Of a stretch of DNA of 64,000 nucleotides, positions 35,672-44,039 are shown piece after piece. The notes beneath the pieces are model-generated. The model had not been told where the DNA came from. It saw only the letters and a program-made list of their open reading frames with translations, and did no database searches. The stretch comes from Maricaulis maris_C (lineage in GTDB: Bacteria; Pseudomonadota; Alphaproteobacteria; Caulobacterales; Maricaulaceae): the NCBI RefSeq assembly GCF_049116555.1, contig NZ_JAGDYT010000025.1:1-64000 (forward strand), written 5' to 3'. Numbering within the stretch: position 1 is the first letter of the stretch; each line of letters starts with the position of its first letter. The position numbers and the translations under genes are program-made.

Positions 35672-35730
35672 TTATTCGCCCCCGGCACCAATTTAAGCGT
35701 CGGAACAGGCGTGGTGCAACCGGGGTGGCG

Positions 35731-35946
35731 TCAGCGCCGCGCGGTCAATTGCAAGCCCAGACCAATGGCGATGCCAGGGGCGAGGCCGAAGAGTATGCCG
35801 AGGAGCGGGCTGTCGGTCACCAGCGTGATGATCACCAACAGGGCGAGTCCCGATGCCAACCCGGCGACAAAACCGAGCGGCAGGCGGAAACCTTGAGTCT
35901 TGTGGGCCGGCTCACGTGGGGCCGGCGGAGGCGGATTGGATGTCAT
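35731..35946 (-). CDS. Small twin-helix membrane protein
   Basis: A 71-residue protein with a Pro-rich, charged N-terminus and two hydrophobic segments: about residues 24-42 (GFVAGLASGLALLVIITLV) and 47-66 (Gly- and Leu-rich, PGIAIGLGLQL). No family is recognised. An in-frame ATG at 35967 is possible. The gene lies between the MBL-fold hydrolase and the S9 remnant on the same strand. Its second helix resembles the glycine-spaced helices of the 82-residue protein at 36933-37181. Confidence 0.55.
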   Translation of the reverse strand: MTSNPPPPAPREPAHKTQGFRLPLGFVAGLASGLALLVIITLVTDSPLLGILFGLAPGIAIGLGLQLTARR

Positions 35947-36035
35947 GGCGTCCGTTATGGACGCCATGACCTCACAGGAAGCTGAGTGACGCTTTAACTC
36001 TTCGTCAGATGCTTCACTCCGCGGCGAGCCAACCG

Positions 36036-36932
36036 TCAGCCATTGCTGACGGCGTCGTTGTAGAGCGTGGTGACCATGCGTTCCGTGGTGATGAAGCGCC
36101 AGCTCCACTCAGCGTCGTAATCTGCGAGCGGCTGCGCTGCCAGCACGGCTTCAAGATCGGCACCGCCTTCAACCAGGGTACGGACGCGGAAGGCCGCTTC
36201 ACGCAGCATGTCGATGGAGGCCTGGAGCTCGACGCGCGTCGACAGCGGACCATGTCCGGGAATGATGCGGGTATCCTCACCGGCCATTGCCAGGCCCCGC
36301 TCCATGCCGGCCAGGTAGCCGTCGACGGTGCCGCCGGAATCAAGGTCGATGAAGGGAAACCAGCCCGAGAAGAAGATGTCGCCCATGTGCAGGATGTCGG
36401 CTTCCCGGAAATAGACGAACGCATCGCCATCGGTGTGGGCCGACGGTACATGGACCGCTTCGACGGTCTGACCATTCATGTGGAAGGTCAGGTCATCCCC
36501 GAATGTGAGGATCGGCAGAGCGCCCGGTGCATCTGTCCACTCAGCCTCTGAATCGGCGATCCGGGTGCGGATATTGTGATGGGCGGCAACGGTCGAGCCC
36601 TGCTGGGCGAAATGTGAATTGCCGCCGGTATGATCACCATGCCAGTGCGTGTTGACGATAAAGCGCGGCGCACCGGCGCCGGCGATCTCGACCACTGCGC
36701 CTTCGATCACCGAACCGGTATTGGGCAGCTGGTCATCGACCATCACCACGCCATCATCACCCGTCAGGAGGGCGAGATTGCCGGCAATGCCGGTCGAGAT
36801 CATGTGAATGCCATCGCCCATGTCGGTCGATGATGCGGTCACGTCCTGCCGGACCGCCGACGCGGTACCAACAGCCATGCCACTCGCCGCAAGAACGGCT
36901 GCGGCCGTGCTGATTGCCAAACGAAAACTCAT
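36036..36932 (-). CDS. Secreted MBL-fold metallohydrolase
   Basis: A 298-residue protein with a signal peptide (about residues 1-26, ending TASA). The metal site NTHWHGDHTGG (the HxHxDH motif) is near residue 95, with the later ligands in SAHTDGD and PGHGPLS. This fits the periplasmic branch of metallo-beta-lactamase-fold enzymes that includes class B-like and QPI-type hydrolases; the substrate is unknown. GGGAGGGG ahead of the ATG lies inside the last codons of the upstream small gene, whose TAG stop touches this ATG, so the two are translationally coupled. Confidence 0.88.
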   Translation of the reverse strand: MSFRLAISTAAAVLAASGMAVGTASAVRQDVTASSTDMGDGIHMISTGIAGNLALLTGDDGVVMVDDQLPNTGSVIEGAVVEIAGAGAPRFIVNTHWHGDHTGGNSHFAQQGSTVAAHHNIRTRIADSEAEWTDAPGALPILTFGDDLTFHMNGQTVEAVHVPSAHTDGDAFVYFREADILHMGDIFFSGWFPFIDLDSGGTVDGYLAGMERGLAMAGEDTRIIPGHGPLSTRVELQASIDMLREAAFRVRTLVEGGADLEAVLAAQPLADYDAEWSWRFITTERMVTTLYNDAVSNG

Positions 36933-37181
36933 CTAATCCCCTCCCGAGATATCGCCGGACCCGCTTTCCGGCCTGTCTGGGTCTGATATAGGCACGATTT
37001 TCGAATTTGCATCCTCACCATCTGGTGAAGGTCCACCGCCCGGGCGCCATTCGAACGCCGCGCCGATGGCGACGCCCAGCGCCAGGCCGAGCCCGATCTG
37101 GTCGAACGCCACACCCAGGGCGACGCCGAGAGCGATCCCGACGCCAATCCCGGCGCCCCTGTTTTTTCGTTTACCGGCCAT
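36933..37181 (-). CDS. Small glycine-zipper membrane protein
   Basis: An 82-residue protein with a basic start (MAGKRKNRG), then a hydrophobic stretch with Gly every fourth position (GIGVGIALGVALGVAF, then GLGLALGVAIGAAF), and an acidic Pro/Gly-rich tail. Glycine-zipper helices pack tightly against each other or in membranes. It overlaps no other gene and its stop is adjacent to the start of the MBL-fold hydrolase. Function unknown. Confidence 0.65.
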   Translation of the reverse strand: MAGKRKNRGAGIGVGIALGVALGVAFDQIGLGLALGVAIGAAFEWRPGGGPSPDGEDANSKIVPISDPDRPESGSGDISGGD

Positions 37182-37263
37182 GCCTCGCGCTCCCGTCTTG
37201 CTGCGCAGAATTTACGGCCTGTTCACCCTGTTTTGGCAGAGGGATAAGGTCAAGGAGTGTCCC

Positions 37264-37830
37264 ATGCGAAGCCTCATCACCCTTATTGCCTGCCTGACAT
37301 TTGCCGGGTCTGTCTTCGCTTCCCAGGAGCCAGAGCACACCGCCACGCCTTCCGGGCAGGCCGTGCCGCGCTTCGTGTCGCTCAAGGTCGACGTCGCAAA
37401 TGGCCGCTCCGGCCCGTCCTCCCAGCACCCCATCGCCTGGCGCTATCTGCGCGCCGGCCTGCCCATGGAGGTGATCGCGGAAACCCCGGACTGGCGCCGC
37501 GTGCGTGACCCGGAGGGCGAGGTCACCTGGATGCACCGCTCCATCCTGTCCGGGCGCCGGTCGGTCTACACACTGGAAGAAACCACCCTGCATGCCCGTG
37601 ACAGCGACAGCTCGCCGATCGAGGCCGTTGCCGAAGCCGGCGTGGTCCTGTCACTGGAACGCTGCCGCACAGGCTGGTGCCGTGTCGAAGGGCAGGGATT
37701 TCGTGGCTGGGTACGCCCGCACACCTTGTGGGGCGTGTATCCCCAGGAGCTGGACACCGGGAACGGTGACGAAACCGACGGCAACCCCGCCTTGAGCACG
37801 TCGGTCGCGCATGATACCGCTCTGCCCTGA
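37264..37830 (+). CDS. Exported SH3-domain protein
   Basis: A 188-residue protein with a signal peptide (about residues 1-20, ending SVFAS). Two bacterial SH3-like modules follow: the first has NGRSGPSSQHPIAWRYLRAG and WRRVRDPEG, the second has LHARDSDSS, CRTGWCRVEGQGFRGWV. Such modules bind cell wall peptides. AAGGAG precedes the ATG at good spacing. Members of this family (COG3807-like) are common in alphaproteobacteria. It lies upstream of fabA but with its own weak terminator. Confidence 0.82.
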   Translation: MRSLITLIACLTFAGSVFASQEPEHTATPSGQAVPRFVSLKVDVANGRSGPSSQHPIAWRYLRAGLPMEVIAETPDWRRVRDPEGEVTWMHRSILSGRRSVYTLEETTLHARDSDSSPIEAVAEAGVVLSLERCRTGWCRVEGQGFRGWVRPHTLWGVYPQELDTGNGDETDGNPALSTSVAHDTALP

Positions 37831-37834
37831 TCTT

Positions 37835-37862
37835 CCCGGTCGATCATGAAAGGCCGGGTTTT
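37835..37862 (+). terminator. Weak terminator after the SH3 gene
   Basis: CCCGG (37835-37839) pairs with CCGGG (37854-37858), followed by TTTT. The stem is short and the loop long, so it is likely leaky into fabA. Confidence 0.4.
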
Positions 37863-37919
37863 CGTGACCAGCCCGGTGATCGCCATGCGCCTTCACACGC
37901 GGCGCAACTGATCGGCTAC

Positions 37920-38438
37920 ATGACTGAACGCCAAAGCTCTTTCAGCTACAATGACCTGATCGACTCCAGCAATGGAAAGATGTGGGGACCGGACAACGCG
38001 CAGCTCCCCGCGCCGCCCATGCTGATGATGGATCGCATCACTCACATCGACGACGAAACCGGTGAACATGGCAAAGGCCAGATCATTGCCGAACTCGACA
38101 TCAAGCCGGACCTCTGGTTCTTCGACTGTCACTTCAAGGGTGATCCGGTGATGCCGGGTTGCCTCGGCCTCGACGCCATGTGGCAGCTGGTCGGCTTTTT
38201 CCTGTGCTGGAAGGGCAATCCCGGCAAGGGCCGCGCCCTGGGCGTGGGCGAGGTGAAATTCACCGGCCAGATCACACCGGATTGCCAGAAAGTCCGCTAT
38301 GTCATCGACCTCAAGCGCGTCATCCAGCGCCGCCTGATCATGGCGATTGGCGATGGCCGTGTCGAAGTCGATGGCAAAACCATCTACACCGCCAAGGATT
38401 TGCGCGTGGGCCTGTTCAAGCCCGGCGAAATGGCCTGA
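37920..38438 (+). CDS. fabA: 3-hydroxydecanoyl-ACP dehydratase/isomerase
   Basis: A 172-residue hot-dog fold enzyme that dehydrates and isomerises C10 intermediates to start unsaturated fatty acid synthesis. The active-site block DCHFKGDPVMPGCLGLDAMW has the catalytic His and Asp. Length matches FabA (not FabZ). It is the first gene of fabA-fabB-fabI; fabB starts 15 bases past its stop. Confidence 0.97.
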   Translation: MTERQSSFSYNDLIDSSNGKMWGPDNAQLPAPPMLMMDRITHIDDETGEHGKGQIIAELDIKPDLWFFDCHFKGDPVMPGCLGLDAMWQLVGFFLCWKGNPGKGRALGVGEVKFTGQITPDCQKVRYVIDLKRVIQRRLIMAIGDGRVEVDGKTIYTAKDLRVGLFKPGEMA

Positions 38439-38452
38439 CCCAGGAGAGCCTC

Positions 38453-39667
38453 ATGCGTCGTGTTGTCATTACCGGTCTCGGCGTGATTTCCCCGATCGGC
38501 AATAATGCTGCGGAAGTCACCGAGTCCCTGAAGAACGGCAAGAGCGGCATTGGCCGCATGGAAAGCTTCGCCGAGCTCGGATTCCGCTGCCAGGTCGGCG
38601 GCAAGCCGGACATTGACCCGGCCGCCCATGTCGACAAGCGCGTCTACCGCTTCATGTCGGAAGGCGCCGGCTGGAATTACATGGCCATGGAACAGGCGAT
38701 CGCCCATTCCGGCCTTGAAGAGTCCGACATTTCCAACCACCGCACCGGCATCATCATGGGCTCGGGCGGACCGTCAGCCGGCACGATCGTGAATGCGGCC
38801 GACATCACCCGCGAAAAGGGCCCCAAGCGGATCGGTCCCTTCGCCGTGCCCAAGGCGATGAGCTCGACGGCCTCGGCGACGCTGGCCACCCCGTTCAAGA
38901 TTCTCGGCGTGAACTATTCCATCACCTCGGCCTGCACGACCTCGCTGCATTGCATCGGTGCCGCGACCGAGCAGATCCAGTGGGGCAAGCAGGACGTCAT
39001 GTTCGCCGGCGGTTGCGAGGAGATCCACTGGGCGCTCTCCAACCTGTTCGATGCCATGGGCGCCATGTCGACCAAGTATAACGACACGCCGGAACAGGCT
39101 TCGCGCGCCTTCGACAAGGACCGTGACGGTTTCGTCGGCGGTGCCGGCGCCGGTGTGGTTGTTCTGGAAGAATACGAGCGCGCCAAGGCGCGTGGTGCCA
39201 ATATCATCGCCGAGGTAACCGGCTATGGCGCCACCTCCGACGGGCACGACATGGTCGCCCCGTCCGGCGAAGGCGCCATCCGCTCGATGAAGCTGGCGAT
39301 GGAAACGGTCAACACGCCGATCGACTATCTCAACCCGCACGCCACCGCGACCCCGGTCGGCGACATCAAAGAGATGGAAGCGGTCAAGCACGTCTTTGGC
39401 GACAGCGCCCCGATGATCTCGGGCACCAAGTCGATGACGGGCCATTCGCTCGGCGCCGCCGGCGTCCACGAAGCCATCTACACATTGCTGATGATGAAAG
39501 AGGGTTTCGTCGCCCCGTCGATCAATGTCTTCGACATGGATCCCGACATTGCAGCCCTGAACCTGCCCATCATCACCGAGACCCGCGACGCCGATCTGAA
39601 AACCGCCATGTCGAACTCCTTCGGCTTCGGCGGTACCAACGGCACGGTCGTTTTCGAAAAAGTCTGA
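38453..39667 (+). CDS. fabB: Beta-ketoacyl-ACP synthase I
   Basis: A 404-residue condensing enzyme. The catalytic Cys is in SACTTSLHCIG, the two His residues in NPHATATPVGD and MTGHSLGAAG, and the terminal glycine-rich FGFGGTNGTVVF is present. Following fabA directly marks it as FabB, which elongates the cis-3-decenoyl chain. CAGGAGAG precedes the ATG. The longer open frame upstream runs through fabA in another frame and is not coding. Confidence 0.96.
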   Translation: MRRVVITGLGVISPIGNNAAEVTESLKNGKSGIGRMESFAELGFRCQVGGKPDIDPAAHVDKRVYRFMSEGAGWNYMAMEQAIAHSGLEESDISNHRTGIIMGSGGPSAGTIVNAADITREKGPKRIGPFAVPKAMSSTASATLATPFKILGVNYSITSACTTSLHCIGAATEQIQWGKQDVMFAGGCEEIHWALSNLFDAMGAMSTKYNDTPEQASRAFDKDRDGFVGGAGAGVVVLEEYERAKARGANIIAEVTGYGATSDGHDMVAPSGEGAIRSMKLAMETVNTPIDYLNPHATATPVGDIKEMEAVKHVFGDSAPMISGTKSMTGHSLGAAGVHEAIYTLLMMKEGFVAPSINVFDMDPDIAALNLPIITETRDADLKTAMSNSFGFGGTNGTVVFEKV

Positions 39668-39710
39668 CCCGCCCGACACGGCGGCTTCTGATCCAGAAGA
39701 GGATATCACG

Positions 39711-40529
39711 ATGAGTGACACGGTTTTCCCGGCCGGCGAGCTGATGAAGGGCAAGCGCGGACTTGTCATGGGCGTCGCCAACAAGAACTCGATCGCCTGG
39801 GGCATTGCCCAGCAACTGGCCGCCCAAGGCGCCGAGATCGCCTTCTCCTACCAGGATGAAGCGCTCGAGCGCCGGGTCCGCCCGCTGGTCGAGAGCCTGC
39901 CCTGCGAGCCGTTCATGGTTCAGGCCGACGTCACCAATGACGCCTCCATGGATGCCTGCTTCAAGGCGCTGGAAGACAAGTGGGGCACGATCGACTTCCT
40001 GGTCCACGCCATTGCCTTTGCCGGCAAGGACGAGCTGGTCGGCTCCTTCACCGAGAACACCACCCGCGAGGGCTGGCGCCGGGCGATGGACATCTCCGCC
40101 TTCTCCTTCGTCGATGCCGGCAAGCGCGCCTCCCACCTGATGCCCAATGGTGGTTCGATGGTGACGCTGACCTATCTCGGCTCGGAGCGCGTCGTGCCGT
40201 CCTATAATGTCATGGGTGTCGCCAAGGCGGCGCTGGAAGCCTCGACCCGCTACATGGCCCGCGATCTCGGCCCCAAGGACATCCGCGTCAACGCGCTGTC
40301 GGCTGGCCCGATGCGCACCCTCGCCATGGCCGGCATCTCCGGCGGCAAGGCCCTGATGCGCACCGGCCGCGAATGGTCGATGATGAAGCAGGACACCAAG
40401 ATGGAAGGCGTCGCCGGCGCCGCCCTCTACCTGCTGTCAGACCTCGGCTTCTCCTGCACAGGCGAGACGCTGCATGTGGATGCCGGTTTCCACGCCGTGG
40501 CGGTGCCGAGCATGGATGATGACGACTGA
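39711..40529 (+). CDS. fabI: Enoyl-ACP reductase (NADH)
   Basis: A 272-residue short-chain dehydrogenase that reduces enoyl-ACP in the final elongation step. The unusual GVANKNSIAWGIA nucleotide loop is FabI-specific, and the active site has Tyr and Lys in SYNVMGVAKAALEA. It is the target of triclosan in many bacteria. It ends the fab operon and is followed by a strong terminator. Confidence 0.97.
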   Translation: MSDTVFPAGELMKGKRGLVMGVANKNSIAWGIAQQLAAQGAEIAFSYQDEALERRVRPLVESLPCEPFMVQADVTNDASMDACFKALEDKWGTIDFLVHAIAFAGKDELVGSFTENTTREGWRRAMDISAFSFVDAGKRASHLMPNGGSMVTLTYLGSERVVPSYNVMGVAKAALEASTRYMARDLGPKDIRVNALSAGPMRTLAMAGISGGKALMRTGREWSMMKQDTKMEGVAGAALYLLSDLGFSCTGETLHVDAGFHAVAVPSMDDDD

Positions 40530-40557
40530 CATCTGACGACACTGTCGGACTGAAAGA

Positions 40558-40587
40558 CCCCGCTGGCGGATGCTGGCGGGGTTTTTT
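40558..40587 (+). terminator. Intrinsic terminator of the fabA-fabB-fabI operon
   Basis: Stem CCCCGC (40558-40563) with GCGGGG (40576-40581), followed by TTTTTT. It is located 28 bases past the fabI stop. Confidence 0.9.
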
Positions 40588-40646
40588 GTTCGCGTGTTCA
40601 ACTGCTTGTCGCTTTACTATTTGATTGGTCGAGCTAGCCTGGCGAC

Positions 40647-41519
40647 ATGACCAAAGTCGTCCTTATGCAGTCCATGGCAAGCGCGTACACCGAAGTGTCG
40701 GGCGAGACCTACTTTGTTCCAAAGCGTCTAGTTAAAGCCGCGAGCGAGGCTGTCGGGGATCTCGCGCTGTTCTATGAGCCGCGCGCTGGGGGCGGTCGCT
40801 TGGCTTATCTAGCCGTCGCACAAGTTTCCGACCTGCAAAAAGTTCCAGATGGTTCGGGCGACTGCATTGCTCACCTATCCAACTATTTGGAGTTTACAGA
40901 GCCCGTTCCACACCGCAGGGCGGATGGGTCTTATTGGGAAGCCAAGCTCCAAAAGCCAGACGGCTCTGGAAACCAAGGTTCGTTTGGTGTTTCGGTGCGA
41001 CGAATTCCGGATGACGAATTCAGCCTGATTTGTGACGTCGGGTTTTCGCCAGACCTTTTCGAAGGCACGAGGACCGACCGGCCAGGCCTCTCAGATCCTC
41101 CCGCGGTGTTCAAGCGACCGATCGTAGAGCAGCTTGTTTCTCGTAAGTTTAGAGATGCCGCTTTCGCTCGAACCGTTCGCACTACCTACGATCAACGATG
41201 CGCTGTTACAGGTCTTCAGATCATCAACGGTGGCGGTCGGGCGGAAATTGAGGCGGCTCATATCCGCCCTGTGGCCGACGATGGGCCCGACTCAATTCAA
41301 AACGGCGTCGCCCTGTCACGAACGGCGCATTGGCTTTTCGACCGTGGCCTAATCGCTATCGACGACAATCATCGGCTCTTGAAAGCGAAAAATCTGCTGC
41401 CGGATGGGGTCGAGCGGTTGTTCGACCCGAGTGGGTTTGTATCTGTGCCGGAGGCAGCGCATCTTCGGCCGCACTCCGAATTTCTGCGCTACCACCGGGA
41501 AACCTACTTCAAAGGCTAG
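40647..41519 (+). CDS. HNH endonuclease, probably modification-dependent restriction enzyme
   Basis: A 290-residue protein with two parts. The C-terminal half has an HNH fold: CAVTGL, then EAAHIRPVADDGPDS, then NGVALSRTAHWLFDRGLIAID, with the His/Asn/His metal site. The N-terminal half (residues about 10-140) starts VSGETYFVPKRLVKAA and contains a compact beta-rich stretch LALFYEPRAGGGRLAYLAVAQV, reminiscent of the PUA-like/EVE domains that read modified bases in EVE-HNH enzymes; this is inferred. Codon use differs from neighbours (for example CTT GTT TCT CGT AAG TTT AGA in a row near 41131), suggesting transfer. No methyltransferase is nearby. Confidence 0.8.
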   Translation: MTKVVLMQSMASAYTEVSGETYFVPKRLVKAASEAVGDLALFYEPRAGGGRLAYLAVAQVSDLQKVPDGSGDCIAHLSNYLEFTEPVPHRRADGSYWEAKLQKPDGSGNQGSFGVSVRRIPDDEFSLICDVGFSPDLFEGTRTDRPGLSDPPAVFKRPIVEQLVSRKFRDAAFARTVRTTYDQRCAVTGLQIINGGGRAEIEAAHIRPVADDGPDSIQNGVALSRTAHWLFDRGLIAIDDNHRLLKAKNLLPDGVERLFDPSGFVSVPEAAHLRPHSEFLRYHRETYFKG

Positions 41520-41525
41520 TTCGCG

Positions 41526-43982
41526 CTACTCCGCAGCCTCTTCCTCATCCCCACCCATCGGATTCACTTCCGGCTTCACCCAGCGGTCGAGCCAGTCGAT
41601 GCTTTCTGCCAGCACGTGGAGGATGCTCTCGCGGCCGCGATAGCCGTGGCTTTCATAGGGGAGCATGACCAGGCGGGCTGTGCCGGCATTGCCCTTGACG
41701 GCCGCGAACATGCGTTCGGACTGCATCGGGTAGGTACCCGAATTATTGTCCATCTGCCCGTGGATCATCAGCATCGGCTCGTTGATCTGGTCGGCATGCA
41801 TGAAGGGTGAAAGCTCGAAATAGGTCTCCGGTGCGGCCCAGAAGGTGCGGCGTTCGGACTGGAAGCCAAACGGCGTCAGGGTGCGATTATACGCGCCCGA
41901 GCGGGCAATGCCGGCCCGGAAGACGTCGGATGCCGCCAAGAGGTGCGCCGTCATGAAGGCCCCATAGGAATGGCCGGCGATCGCCAGACGCTCGCCATCG
42001 CCAAAGCCCATCTCGACCGTCACATCGCGCGCCGCTTCGGCGGAGAGGACGAGCTGGTCGATGAAGGTGTCATTCACCGTCAGCGGGTCATCGCCAACGA
42101 TCGGCATGGTGGCGTTCTCCAGCAGGGCATAGCCCTGGGTCACCAGAAAGCGCGGGCTGGTCCCGGCAACACGGGTGAACTCGTACGGCGAGCCGGAGAC
42201 CTGACCGGCAGTCGAGGCGTCATTGTATTCCAGCGGATAGCCCCAGACGAGCACCGGCAGGGTGTCGCCCTCCTCGTAATCGGCCGGCAGGTAGAGCGTG
42301 GCCGAGAGCGGCACGCCGTCCTCCCGCTCATAGGTGATCAGCTCGCGGCTGATCTCGTTGAGCTGCGGGTGCGGATTGGCGAATTGCGTGATCTGGGCGG
42401 TTTCTTCACCCGCACGGTGCCAGCGTACATTGGGCGGGGTGATCGGGTCCTGCCAGCTTGTCAGGAACGCGGAACCGTCCGGCGACGTCAGGCCGATGAC
42501 CTCCTCGTAATTCTCGCCGGAATTGCGCCAGATTTCCGTCGTCTCAAACGTCTCAAAGCTGACACGGTTGAGGAAAGGACGTTCGCCCTCTGGCGTGGCG
42601 CCATCGCCGGCCATGTACATATAGCCATCATGGACGCCGACAACGTTCCGTCCGAATTCATTGCGTACGCTCAGGGCACTGCCGGGATTGGCATAGCTGT
42701 CCTGGTAGTTGCGCTCCTCGGCAAGGCGCGGCTCGACCGACGGGTCGGCGAAATCAACCAGCCAGCGGCGGATGACGCGGGTATCGCGATCATACTCCAT
42801 GGAGAAACCGAGCTGGCCTTCGGTGGTGAACTGGGTGCCGTAATAGCGGTCCTCGGTTCGCAGAATCTCGGTCGGGTCGCCACTGAATGGCGCCTCAAGC
42901 GCCCAGACACTGTCGCGCTGATCGGTTTCAACGCGCGGATCGCCATTGTCGAGCGCCTCCGCCCAGGTCAGACGCGCTGCATGGCTGGCCTGCCAGCTGA
43001 CCGAACGGCGACCGGTGACCACGCCACCAATCGGCACATTGTCGCCCAGGGGCTGGCGGGCAATCGTCGCGACTTCATCGCCATCCGTGTCGATGACGAA
43101 AACCCGATCCGGGAAGCGCGACCAGGGCACCTGGTAGGAGAAGGGTTCTTCCATCTCGCCAACGAGGATGTAGTCCCCGCCCGGGGCCGGGGATGCCGAA
43201 TAATAAAGGCCCGGCTCACCGATTTCACGTATCCGCGTCCGACCGCTGGTATTGACGACCGCGAGCTGGCTCGAAGCCAACCAGGCAAAGAGGGCGGCAT
43301 CATGATCATCAGTCAGCAGGTCCTGATAGGTCCGCACCGGCGCTTCATAGCCGCTGGCTTCCTGCGTCACCGGGCCGGAAGGCACGCGCGGGCGCTCCGG
43401 CATGGCACCCCGGTCCGGGTCCACCAGATGAACAAGCAGGCGTTCACCATCAGGCATCCAGTCAATCGGCGAGAAAACGGCATTGATGCCGCTGTCGACA
43501 AGCTCGCGGGCCCGGGCGCGCTCGACATCGACGACCCACAGGGAGAGCTCGTCATTGCGGGTCATCACGAAGGCGATCTGCGATCCGTCCGGCGACCAGC
43601 TGGTGTAGGAGATGCCGGCATCGTCGGGCAGGCGGACCTCACGTTCCTCACCGCTCTCCAGATCCATCAGCGAGAGACCGACCACAGAGCGTGGGCCATG
43701 ACGACCATTCAGCGTCGCATCCAGCCGCAGCCCGGCAAGGCGTTCCATCGGTCGGGCCAGCTCGGCAACCGGCGGCAGGGCCTCGCGATGCATGAGGAGC
43801 AGCGTGTCGCGCGCCGGCGAGAGCGAGGTCCAGGGTGAGGGGGCCGCGTCCACGATGTCGATAATGTCCTGGGGTGGCAGGCGATATGGGTCCTGCGCGG
43901 CGACCGGTGCGACCCAGAAGGCAGACGCCGCCACCAGTCCCAGTCCGGCCTTGAGGCCAGTTTTCATCATCGATTTCAGCAT
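41526..43982 (-). CDS. S9-family (prolyl oligopeptidase) peptidase, exported
   Basis: An 818-residue protein with a signal peptide (ending VAPVAAQ). The N-terminal beta-propeller covers about residues 70-520 (repeats such as SWSPDGSQIAFV), and the alpha/beta-hydrolase domain holds the catalytic Ser in AGHSYGAFMTAH, the Asp in IHGQMDNNS and the His in PYESHGY. It probably trims peptides in the periplasm. GGGGAG lies six bases before this ATG; a GTG one codon earlier is less well placed. It is much longer than, and of a different branch from, the decayed S9 gene at 35024. Confidence 0.9.
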   Translation of the reverse strand: MLKSMMKTGLKAGLGLVAASAFWVAPVAAQDPYRLPPQDIIDIVDAAPSPWTSLSPARDTLLLMHREALPPVAELARPMERLAGLRLDATLNGRHGPRSVVGLSLMDLESGEEREVRLPDDAGISYTSWSPDGSQIAFVMTRNDELSLWVVDVERARARELVDSGINAVFSPIDWMPDGERLLVHLVDPDRGAMPERPRVPSGPVTQEASGYEAPVRTYQDLLTDDHDAALFAWLASSQLAVVNTSGRTRIREIGEPGLYYSASPAPGGDYILVGEMEEPFSYQVPWSRFPDRVFVIDTDGDEVATIARQPLGDNVPIGGVVTGRRSVSWQASHAARLTWAEALDNGDPRVETDQRDSVWALEAPFSGDPTEILRTEDRYYGTQFTTEGQLGFSMEYDRDTRVIRRWLVDFADPSVEPRLAEERNYQDSYANPGSALSVRNEFGRNVVGVHDGYMYMAGDGATPEGERPFLNRVSFETFETTEIWRNSGENYEEVIGLTSPDGSAFLTSWQDPITPPNVRWHRAGEETAQITQFANPHPQLNEISRELITYEREDGVPLSATLYLPADYEEGDTLPVLVWGYPLEYNDASTAGQVSGSPYEFTRVAGTSPRFLVTQGYALLENATMPIVGDDPLTVNDTFIDQLVLSAEAARDVTVEMGFGDGERLAIAGHSYGAFMTAHLLAASDVFRAGIARSGAYNRTLTPFGFQSERRTFWAAPETYFELSPFMHADQINEPMLMIHGQMDNNSGTYPMQSERMFAAVKGNAGTARLVMLPYESHGYRGRESILHVLAESIDWLDRWVKPEVNPMGGDEEEAAE

Positions 43983-44039
43983 CACGAGCTCCCCGAATAT
44001 GTGTCCCGGGGAAGATAGGCGGACGCGGCCCGGTTTCGT

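Noticed and set aside
41943..43838. 631-codon open frame antisense to the S9 peptidase
   Set aside because: Shadow of the peptidase gene, no domain and no ribosome-binding site.
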